This document shows positions 19,150 to 26,715 of a DNA stretch of 29,602 bases, one piece after another (position 1 is the stretch's first letter; every line of letters begins with the position of its first letter). A program made the translations under genes and the position numbers. Under the pieces are notes generated by a model that saw only the letters and a list, made by a program, of their open reading frames with translations, was not told where the DNA came from and did no database searches. The stretch lies in NCBI GenBank assembly GCA_963775295.1, contig CAVZIK010000004.1, positions 1-29,602 of the forward strand, in the 5' to 3' direction. The stretch is from JAMDEO01 sp963775295 (GTDB lineage Bacteria; Actinomycetota; Thermoleophilia; RBG-16-64-13).

Positions 19150-21783
19150 GTGTCTGGCAAGAGGAAGCTCGTAAGAAAGTCGCAGATGACGACCGGCGGG
19201 CCGTGCTGGGTCTATGTGGACGAGGAAGAGAACAAGATCGTGCGGGTGACGCCGATCGACCTGACGGAGGAGGACGCGCCCTCATACAAGATCGAGGCGC
19301 ACGGGAGGACGTTCTCACCGCCGCGCAAGTCGACGATGACCCCCATTACGGCTGCGTCCAAATCGTACGTCCACTCCGACAAGAGGCTGCTCTACCCGCT
19401 CAAGCGGATCGGCTTCAACCCCAAGGGCGAGCGCAACCAGGAGCTGAGGGGCACGCCGCAGCCCGGCGGAGATCCGCAGTATCCCGGGTATGAGCGCATC
19501 TCCTGGGACGAGGCTCTGGGCATGGTGGCGGACGAGATCACCTACTGCAAGCGCGAACTCGGCCCGGGCTCGGTAGTGATCGAGTGCTCCTCGCATCATA
19601 CGTGGGGGCTTGTGAACTACCGGCACTCCCTGTTGCCCCGCTTCATGAACACCATCGGGGCGTCCATGGTCGACCACAACCCGGACAGCTGGGACGGTTG
19701 GCATTGGGGCGCAATCCACACGTGGGGACACAGTGCCCGGCTCGGCATCGCCGAACAGACGGACGGGTTTGTCGATTGCATCCAGAATTGCGAAATGATC
19801 GTGTGGTGGTCGAGCGACCCGGAGACGACCGGTGGCATCTATGGCGGATTCGAAAGCACGGTGCGGCGGCAGTGGCTGCAGGAACTGGGCGTCAAGTTCA
19901 TCTTCATCGATCCGCACTACAACCACACGAACGCACTTTGCGGCGGCAAATGGTTCAGCCCGCAGCTGGGCACGGACGCGGCGCTGGCTGCTGCCATCGC
20001 CTACGTGTGGCTCACCGAAGGTACCTATGACAAGGAATACGTAGCCACCCATACGCACGGCTTCGAGGAGTGGACCAAGTACATCCTCGGCGAGACGGAC
20101 GGCGTGCCGAAGACCCCCGACTGGGCGGCTGATGAGTGCAGGCTGAAGGCGCACGACATCCGCGCGCTTGCACGCGAGTGGGCGAAGCACCGCACCATGC
20201 TCGCGGCCGGTGGCAAGGGCGGTTGGGGGGGTTGCTGCCGGAGCCCCATCGGCATGGACTGGTCGCGCATGATGATCGCTCTCATCGCCATGCAGGGATT
20301 GGGCAAGCCGGGCGTCAATCTCTACACCACGACCGAGGGCGCACCGGTGGACAGCGACTTCTACTTCCCCGGCTACGCGGACGGCGGCATCGGCGGCGAC
20401 CCCGAGAACTCGGCTGCGGCCTTCGCCTTGGCGCCCCGGTTGTTCGCGCATGGCACAGGCAATCATCCGACCGGGACCAACATCGTGACGGCCGCCGGCG
20501 CGCATCTGGACCGTCTGCTCCTTCCCGAGTCCATCTTGGACGGCCACGCTGAATGGAGCGGGCGCGGCTTCGTCGGCGCCAGCATCGAGCAGCAGTTCCA
20601 TCGCTACCACTATCCTGCCGATGGCTACGCCAAGATGCATTTGTTCTACAAGTACGGCGGTTCGCAGATCGGCACCATGGGCTCCACCAACCGTTACGTG
20701 AAGATGTACCGCACGAAGAATCTCCCGATGGTGGTCTCGCAGTCCATCTGGTTCGAGGGCGAGACCAAGTTCGCCGACGTCATCCTCCCGGCCTGTACCA
20801 ACTTCGAGCGCTGGGACGTGAGCGAGTGGGCGAGCAACTCCGGCTACAACCCCGACAGCCACAACCAGGCGAACCATAGGTTCATCGTGCTCCAGGAGCA
20901 GTGCGTCAAGCCGCTCGGCGAGTCCATGAGCGACTATCACATCTTCTGGGAGGTGTGCAAGCGGCTGGGTCTCGGCGAGGTGTTCTCCGACGGCAAAGAT
21001 ACCCTCGACTGGTGCGAAGCCATCTACAACGTCTCCGACATGCCGAGCCAGATGAGCTGGGACGAGTTCAAGAAGAAGAAGTACTTCATCGTCCCCGTGG
21101 ACAAGAAGGCGCCCGACGCGCCGCCGTACCGCTGGTTCTACGAGGATCGCCCGCAGGACACGCGCGGTTGGATCTCGCACCAGAAGCCGAGCGAGACGAT
21201 CGGATGCAAGGGTCTGCAGACGCAGTCTGGCAAGATCGAGTTCGTGTCCAACAGCCTCAAGCGTTTCGGGCATCACGACACGGACGACAAGGAACGGCCC
21301 CTCATGCCCATGTATCTGGAATCGTGGGAAGGGCACCATACGGAGAGGTTCAAGGACTATCCCCTCGCCGTGGTCTCGCCGCATCCCCGCTTCTCGTTCC
21401 ACACCATGGGCGACGCGAAGGATTCGTTCCTCAATGACGTGAAGGATCATCGCGTGGAGATCGATGGGCACTACTACTGGATCTTCCGCATGAACGCGGC
21501 CGACGCGGAGGAGCGCGGGATCAAGGACGGTGACCTCATCCGTGCGTACAACGAGCGCGGCGAGGTCATCTTCTGCTGCCGCATCACCAAGCGGGTGCCC
21601 AAGGGCACCTGTCACTGCTACGAGAGTTGCGCCGAGTACGATCCTCTGGGAACGCCCGGGGAATCGGCCGATCGCGCCGGTTGTATCAACATGCTGACGC
21701 CGTCGCGCACGCTGTCGAAGTACGCCACCGGCATGACTACCGAGCATTGCCTGGTGCAGGTCGAGAAGTGGAACGGAAGGTAA
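19150..21783 (+). CDS. Pyrogallol-phloroglucinol transhydroxylase, alpha (molybdopterin) subunit
   Basis: An 877-aa DMSO-reductase-family enzyme carrying a molybdenum or tungsten bis-MGD cofactor, predicted to transfer a hydroxyl group between phenols (pyrogallol to phloroglucinol) in the cytoplasm. The length matches the 875-aa large subunit from Pelobacter acidigallici. The residues I recall from that structure (His144, Asp174, Mo-ligand Ser175, Tyr404) all have counterparts at a constant offset of five: His149 in SSHHTWG, Asp179-Ser180 in HNPDSWDGWHWG, Tyr409 in YFPGYADGG. There is no Tat signal and no N-terminal CxxC cluster motif, both as in that enzyme. GTG 19150 follows GAGG at 19139-19142, and an in-frame stop lies nine bases upstream, fixing the start. 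The beta subunit follows at once. Related catechol dehydroxylases or a different phenol substrate remain possible. Confidence 0.88.
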   Translation: MSGKRKLVRKSQMTTGGPCWVYVDEEENKIVRVTPIDLTEEDAPSYKIEAHGRTFSPPRKSTMTPITAASKSYVHSDKRLLYPLKRIGFNPKGERNQELRGTPQPGGDPQYPGYERISWDEALGMVADEITYCKRELGPGSVVIECSSHHTWGLVNYRHSLLPRFMNTIGASMVDHNPDSWDGWHWGAIHTWGHSARLGIAEQTDGFVDCIQNCEMIVWWSSDPETTGGIYGGFESTVRRQWLQELGVKFIFIDPHYNHTNALCGGKWFSPQLGTDAALAAAIAYVWLTEGTYDKEYVATHTHGFEEWTKYILGETDGVPKTPDWAADECRLKAHDIRALAREWAKHRTMLAAGGKGGWGGCCRSPIGMDWSRMMIALIAMQGLGKPGVNLYTTTEGAPVDSDFYFPGYADGGIGGDPENSAAAFALAPRLFAHGTGNHPTGTNIVTAAGAHLDRLLLPESILDGHAEWSGRGFVGASIEQQFHRYHYPADGYAKMHLFYKYGGSQIGTMGSTNRYVKMYRTKNLPMVVSQSIWFEGETKFADVILPACTNFERWDVSEWASNSGYNPDSHNQANHRFIVLQEQCVKPLGESMSDYHIFWEVCKRLGLGEVFSDGKDTLDWCEAIYNVSDMPSQMSWDEFKKKKYFIVPVDKKAPDAPPYRWFYEDRPQDTRGWISHQKPSETIGCKGLQTQSGKIEFVSNSLKRFGHHDTDDKERPLMPMYLESWEGHHTERFKDYPLAVVSPHPRFSFHTMGDAKDSFLNDVKDHRVEIDGHYYWIFRMNAADAEERGIKDGDLIRAYNERGEVIFCCRITKRVPKGTCHCYESCAEYDPLGTPGESADRAGCINMLTPSRTLSKYATGMTTEHCLVQVEKWNGR

Positions 21784-21788
21784 TGGCG

Positions 21789-22598
21789 ATGAAACAGAAC
21801 TACATGATCATCGACGTGGCCCTGTGCCACGACTGCAACAACTGCTTCTTGGCCTGCCAGGATGAACATGCCGAGAACGACTGGGCCCCGTACCAGGCGC
21901 CCATGCCGAGGCACGGCCATCGCTGGATGGATATCCTCCGGCATGAACGCGGACAGAACGACCGCATCGATACGCCCTTCCTGCCGAAGCCCTGTCTGCA
22001 CTGCGAAAACCCACCCTGCGCCAAGGGGGGCGATTTCGTGAGCGTCCGCGAGGACGGCATCGTGATCTTCGACCTCGAAGGCGGCAAGGGAAAGGACATC
22101 TCGGGCTTCTGCCCGTACGGCGCGATCTGGTGGAACGAGGAGGAGCAGGTCTCGCAGAAGTGCGATTTCTGCGCCCACCTTCTGGACGATCCCTCCTGGG
22201 AGCCCGGCGTCCCGCGCTGCGTTCACATCTGCCCCACGGGAGCCATGTCCTTCGTCGTCGAGGAGCCGGAGGCCTTTGCGAAGCGCATTGAGGCGGAAGG
22301 CCTTGCTGCGTACAAAGAGGAGATAGTCGCTAACCCGCACGTCTGGTACAAGAACCTGCATCGCTTCACGAAGAACTTCATTGCGGGGCAAGTGCTGAAG
22401 GGCGGCGACGTCGCTTCGGATGTAGTGGTCACGCTCAAAGGGGCGGACTCAGCGGCCGAACTGGTAAGCGACATATTCGGCGAATTCCGCTTCGACGGGC
22501 TCTCAGACGGCGAATACCTGCTCGTGACCGAAGAAAAGGAGCTTGCGAAGGTGACGATCCTTGGTGCTTCCGTCGACGCGGGAGATTTCGAGATCTGA
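21789..22598 (+). CDS. Transhydroxylase beta subunit: 3 x [4Fe-4S] ferredoxin-like protein with CnaB-like C-terminus
   Basis: A 269-aa electron-transfer subunit paired with the molybdopterin subunit. Exactly twelve cysteines sit in cluster motifs: CHDCNNCFLAC; CLHCENPPC; FCPYG; KCDFC; RCVHICPTG. That is enough for three [4Fe-4S] clusters. Related DmsB/NrfC-type proteins have sixteen for four clusters, and here the second group has lost its CP pair (PPCAKGGDF). After about residue 190 comes a small beta domain (VLKGGDVASDVVVTLKG, then GEFRFDGLSDGEYLLVTE) of CnaB/transthyretin type, as in the Pelobacter small subunit. ATG 21789 has GGAAGG eight bases upstream. An alternative ATG at 21783 overlaps the alpha stop (TAATG) but is too close to the ribosome-binding site. 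The gap to alpha is five bases. The operon ends at the terminator at 22700. Confidence 0.92.
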   Translation: MKQNYMIIDVALCHDCNNCFLACQDEHAENDWAPYQAPMPRHGHRWMDILRHERGQNDRIDTPFLPKPCLHCENPPCAKGGDFVSVREDGIVIFDLEGGKGKDISGFCPYGAIWWNEEEQVSQKCDFCAHLLDDPSWEPGVPRCVHICPTGAMSFVVEEPEAFAKRIEAEGLAAYKEEIVANPHVWYKNLHRFTKNFIAGQVLKGGDVASDVVVTLKGADSAAELVSDIFGEFRFDGLSDGEYLLVTEEKELAKVTILGASVDAGDFEI

Positions 22599-22699
22599 GA
22601 CTTGCGTCACCGGCGGAGGCCTATCCCTGACGGACCGGCCTTCGCCGCCCTGCAAACGCATGTTGACGCTAGGTTCGAGCCCTTCACGGCTCATTCAAG

Positions 22700-22728
22700 A
22701 AGCCCCGCGAAAGCGGGGTTCTTGTTTT
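22700..22728 (+). terminator. Intrinsic terminator of the transhydroxylase operon
   Basis: Stem AGCCCCGC / GCGGGGTT with a GAAA tetraloop, followed by a T-rich tract (CTTGTTTT). It lies about 100 bases after the beta-subunit stop. Confidence 0.85.
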
Positions 22729-23224
22729 CCGAAGGATATAGCGGGTTCGCGGTCATCGAGAGATCATCCGAACGGGGGCGGTAGGGCGCTGTGCCCCCGA
22801 CAGAAGACCACCGGTTGTCAACGCCGCCTGAATCTTGAGCAGTTATCGCCATTCAAGAACTGAACACCTCTAGTTCCCTCCTTCGCTTTCCAGAAGCTCG
22901 GATCTCGCTGTCTGGGCCACGGCGGGGGCGGTGGCAATCTGGGGCTGGGTGGGTGGCGGGTCGAGCAGGCGAGCGTCAAGGGGCGAGGTCCCCGTCCTCC
23001 TTCCCGATGGCCAGCCTGTTGGCCCCACCGTTACCCCTACCGCTCTACGTCTTTTTGCGCCGTGTCCGCCCGCTTGCCCATTCGTTCCACGAGTTGGTAC
23101 AGTCTTTCTCCTAAGCATCTACCAGGGTCTGGCCGGACTCCACCCGCTTCCTGGCCCCTGAACGAACTGTGCACGATTGGCTCGGCCTCGTGCGGGCATT
23201 CCACAAACCCGGAAGGTGGTTCAC
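22729..23224. other. Gene-free stretch before the first surface protein
   Basis: About 500 bases with no supported gene and no riboswitch motif that I can recognise. A possible promoter is TTGCCC (23074-23079), 18 bp, TACAGT (23098-23103), about 120 bases before the start codon. A Shine-Dalgarno sequence GGAAGG lies at 23211-23216. Confidence 0.45.
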
Positions 23225-26200
23225 GTGAACAGGACGGGAGCGCATGGCGGTAAACCACGCTCGGGAACCGGAAGACCCAGGCTTGTGCTGACGCTCTTCT
23301 CCCTTTTGTTCCTCACCGCCTTGATCTTCGCGACGGTCGGGCCATTCAGTGCCGACGCGTCTGCCTCACCCTCGGCCAGCCAGCTACGGGACCAGTACCT
23401 AGGTTCCGCCAATGCCCCCTCCATCGCTGGGCCGGAAATTCCGGCCCATGCGGACGACTCGGGTTTCTGGCCTCATCGACAATTCCTCGGCCCGAACGCA
23501 GCCGTTGCCTCCGAGGCCCCCATCTCTGTCTCGGGGACGGGGTACATTTCTGGCTTTGTGAACGACATCCAAACCGGTGATCCGATCGAGGGCGTGGAGA
23601 TCGATGTCATCGACGCCGAAACAGGGGAGTGGCTCTCCGAGTATTCCACCTACACGGACGAGAACGGGGCCTACTCGATATCCGGTCTGCCCAATATCTC
23701 CGTCTACGTCGCCACGTATTCCTATCCGCTCAACTACATCGACCAATGGTTTGGCGGTATCGATGTTCCGGGCAATTGGAACGCAGAGGGTGCCGTTGCC
23801 ATCGATCTGGTGGCCAACCCGACCCGGACCTACATCAACTTCAGGCTGGACGTCGGCTGCGTGATCACCGGGACCGTCAGCAACTCTTCGGGTAGCAATC
23901 TCGCCGACGTGGAAATCGACGCGTACGACACTGACAGCGGCGCCCTCTACGGCTATGGTTATACCGGCGCCAACGGCGTCTACTACATCATCGGCATCCC
24001 TCAAGGGACCTACTACGTCGCCACCTACAACGACAGCGGCTACATAGACGAGTGGTACAACAATGTCGTCTACTCGGGCAATCTTGACGCGACCGACGCC
24101 ACGGCGGTGGCTCTGGTCTACGGTGATACCGTCGCTACCGGGATCAATTTCTCGCTGGCCTTGGGCCGCTCTATCGCGGGGAAGGTAATGGACAGCAACG
24201 GCTTGGCTTTGTCCGACGTCGCTGTCGACGCCTACGATCTCTCCGGTAATTACGCGGCTTCCGGCTACACCGGACCCGATGGCTCGTACAGCATCCGTGG
24301 CTTGCCGGCCGCGCAATACCGGGTTCGCACTGATGATTACGAGTCCTCCTGGGTCGACGAATGGTGGTGCGGCGGTACCACTCGCCTCGCGGTGGCCCAA
24401 GACCCGGAGGGCTCAGCCGCGACTATCATCGACCTCCGGAGTGTGAGCGTCACGGGCAAGGACTTCCATCTGAATGTCGGCAGGCAAGTCGGCGGACACG
24501 TCTATGATTCCAGCGGGGATCCTCTCGAGGGAGTCGAGATAGACATCGCCTACACCGGCAGCGCCTACGAGACGTACGCACTCACCGACGACACCGGTGC
24601 GTGGTGGGTCGAGGGACTCTACCCCGGCACATACTTGATCCATACCCTCAACGACCTTGGGTACATCGATGAGTGGTCCGACGGTCAACAGTTCCCCGGC
24701 CATCTGGACGGAGTCGGCATCACGCCAGTCGATCTCACGAGTTCCAATGCCTCCGTACAACTCTATCTCGACCCGGGTCACACGATCGCCGGCTTCGCCG
24801 GCTGGGCTCTTTACACACCTGGGGTGATCTATTCGGGGTCGCCACCGATGGTTGTCGAGATCACGGATGCCGCCGGGACGATATATGCCGGGAGTTGGGT
24901 GGGCGACGACGACGGCAGCAGCGATCCTTCCCCCTACAATACCTGGGCGCTGCCGTCCGGCACCTACTACGCAAGGATCGTGCGGGTCACGCTTACGGGT
25001 TTTGCCGAGCAATGGTACGACAATCTACCATGCGCCCAATACGACCTGGCCTCGGCCACCCCGATACCCATCGCCAATGCAAACGTGACGGGCGTAGACT
25101 TCCCGCTTGTAGAGCTCAGCTACCACGAGCAGGACGAACCTCACATCCTGTACTCGGGAACGTGGTCCTCGTATGGGACCACCTGGGCCTCGGGGGGCGC
25201 CTATATGCGCTCGAACACAAGCGGCTCCTCCGCGACCATTTCCTTCACGGGGATAAGCCTCGACTGGATCGCCACGATGACAGGATCCACCTCCGGCAAA
25301 GCCGATGTGTATGTGGACGAGGAGTACATTGAGACCGTCGACCTGTCGTCTTTCACGCCGGCCTTCCAACAGACCGTCTTTAGTACCGGTGACCTTCTGA
25401 GGGGCCCCCACGCGGTGCGGATCGCCTGGAACTCGAGCAACGCCACCGGGAGCAAGTACATAACTCTGGACGCAGTACGGATAGACGGCACGATAGCCAA
25501 CGTTCCCCCCTCCATCACGTCTCTGAGTCCGACCACCGGCGCCATCGGTGGCGGCACGCAGGTGACGATAAACGGCGTAGGCTTCGTCAACGTGTCGTCG
25601 GTGCTGTTCGGGGACACTCCCACGGAGATCTGGTCGGTCGTCTCGCCGACCAAGATCACCGCGACAGCTCCTGCCCATGAGGAGGGACCGGTCCGCGTGA
25701 AGGTGAACGCCGCGGGCGGGACCAGCCGCGATACCGCCGCCGACGACTTCACCTATGAGGTCGCCCCCACCCGCTACGACGACACCGACCCCAACATCGC
25801 CAAGACCGGCACCTGGACCGACTATTCGAACACCTCCGCCTACGGCGGCACCTACGCCCGCTCCAGCACCGCGGGCGCCTCGGCCACCATCTACTTCACC
25901 GGCACTAAGATCGCCTGGATAGGCATGACCGGTTCTACTCCCGGCATCGTCGACGTCTACCTGGACGGGGCGAAGAAGACCACCCTTGACCTCTACTCCT
26001 CTCCGGCCGCATACCAGGTGGCCCTGTGGACCAGCGACACCCTTCCGAGTGGCATGCACCACCTGGACCTGGTGAGGAACTCTGGCAGTCTTCCCGCCGA
26101 GTACCTTGTCCTTGACGCCCTCGATATCTGGGGGGAGATAGCAGCGGCTCCCACCGGGACCACCATCACCCTCAGACCAGGTTGGAACCTGGTGGCCGCC

Positions 26201-26551
26201 GCTCCGGGCACCAGCTTCCCCGGCACGCTGTTCGGCTGGAACGGTTCCGCCTACGAGAGCGCCTCCTCACCGGAAGCCTGGCACGGCTACTGGTGCAAGA
26301 TGACCCAAGAGCAGAGCCTGGACATCGAGACCGAGGACGGTCCTCACCCCATCAGTCTGTCGAATGGCTGGAACCTGATCGGCAACCCCATGGCCCTCTC
26401 TGCCACCCTCACCCTCCCGGCCGGCGTGATGGCCTTCGTCTTCGACACTGCATCCGGCAGCTATCAGTCCAGCTTCACCCTTCTACCCGGCCAGGGAGCC
26501 TGGGTGAAGGCCGCAGCCGGCCAGGAAGCGGTGCTGGCTCCGTCGGGGTGA
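23225..26551 (+). CDS. Large secreted modular protein: CnaB-like repeats, TIG domain, galactose-binding-like modules, GWNL C-terminus
   Basis: A 1108-aa exported protein. GTG 23225 is chosen because GGAAGG lies eight bases upstream and a basic n-region plus hydrophobic segment (LVLTLFSLLFLTALIFATVG) follows as a Sec signal. Next come four carboxypeptidase-regulatory/CnaB-like repeats starting near residues 105, 208, 313 and 418, and a diverged fifth near 518. Each ends in a variant of GYIDEWYNN. A galactose-binding-like beta module is at about 632-755, an IPT/TIG domain (ITSLSPTTGAIGGGTQVTIN) at 761-845, and a second galactose-binding-like module at 849-970. The C-terminus has two GWNL motifs (RPGWNLVAAAPG, NGWNLIGNPMAL) and ends GAWVKAAAGQ. 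There is no LPxTG sorting signal, S-layer homology domain or C-terminal membrane anchor. Likely an adhesin or cell-envelope protein; the ligand is unknown. It is a paralogue of the next gene. Confidence 0.85.
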   Translation: MNRTGAHGGKPRSGTGRPRLVLTLFSLLFLTALIFATVGPFSADASASPSASQLRDQYLGSANAPSIAGPEIPAHADDSGFWPHRQFLGPNAAVASEAPISVSGTGYISGFVNDIQTGDPIEGVEIDVIDAETGEWLSEYSTYTDENGAYSISGLPNISVYVATYSYPLNYIDQWFGGIDVPGNWNAEGAVAIDLVANPTRTYINFRLDVGCVITGTVSNSSGSNLADVEIDAYDTDSGALYGYGYTGANGVYYIIGIPQGTYYVATYNDSGYIDEWYNNVVYSGNLDATDATAVALVYGDTVATGINFSLALGRSIAGKVMDSNGLALSDVAVDAYDLSGNYAASGYTGPDGSYSIRGLPAAQYRVRTDDYESSWVDEWWCGGTTRLAVAQDPEGSAATIIDLRSVSVTGKDFHLNVGRQVGGHVYDSSGDPLEGVEIDIAYTGSAYETYALTDDTGAWWVEGLYPGTYLIHTLNDLGYIDEWSDGQQFPGHLDGVGITPVDLTSSNASVQLYLDPGHTIAGFAGWALYTPGVIYSGSPPMVVEITDAAGTIYAGSWVGDDDGSSDPSPYNTWALPSGTYYARIVRVTLTGFAEQWYDNLPCAQYDLASATPIPIANANVTGVDFPLVELSYHEQDEPHILYSGTWSSYGTTWASGGAYMRSNTSGSSATISFTGISLDWIATMTGSTSGKADVYVDEEYIETVDLSSFTPAFQQTVFSTGDLLRGPHAVRIAWNSSNATGSKYITLDAVRIDGTIANVPPSITSLSPTTGAIGGGTQVTINGVGFVNVSSVLFGDTPTEIWSVVSPTKITATAPAHEEGPVRVKVNAAGGTSRDTAADDFTYEVAPTRYDDTDPNIAKTGTWTDYSNTSAYGGTYARSSTAGASATIYFTGTKIAWIGMTGSTPGIVDVYLDGAKKTTLDLYSSPAAYQVALWTSDTLPSGMHHLDLVRNSGSLPAEYLVLDALDIWGEIAAAPTGTTITLRPGWNLVAAAPGTSFPGTLFGWNGSAYESASSPEAWHGYWCKMTQEQSLDIETEDGPHPISLSNGWNLIGNPMALSATLTLPAGVMAFVFDTASGSYQSSFTLLPGQGAWVKAAAGQEAVLAPSG

Positions 26552-26641
26552 GGGAGCGAGCTCGACCAGGCAGGGCTTGGAGTTGCAGAAGGACCTGTAA
26601 CAAACCACACGCATCCGGACATAGTCAAGATTTAGTGAAAT

Positions 26642-26661
26642 GCTAAGGGGGCTTCCTCAGC
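26642..26661 (+). other. Small hairpin between the surface-protein genes
   Basis: GCTAAGG / CCTCAGC with one mismatch and a 6-base loop, 55 bases before the next start codon. There is no T-run. It may be a weak terminator or a leader structure. The rest of the 164-base gap shows nothing further. Confidence 0.3.
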
Positions 26662-26715
26662 GGGGAGACTCCGGCAGATTGTGCGCCATACCGTTAAGTG
26701 ACAGGAGGGGTCTGG

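Noticed and set aside
19315..21747. An 810-aa open frame antisense to the transhydroxylase alpha gene
   Set aside because: It mirrors the strong codon bias of the sense gene, has no homology I can recognise, and the sense gene has full-length family motifs.
22660..22695. A tRNA-like T-loop (GGTTCGAGCCC) before the terminator
   Set aside because: Only three stem pairs form, and no other arm of a tRNA is visible.
22729..26715. Cyclic-di-GMP or molybdenum-cofactor riboswitches upstream of the surface or molybdoenzyme genes
   Set aside because: I looked for the conserved cores by eye in the leaders at 18898-19149, 22729-23224 and 26552-26715 and found none.
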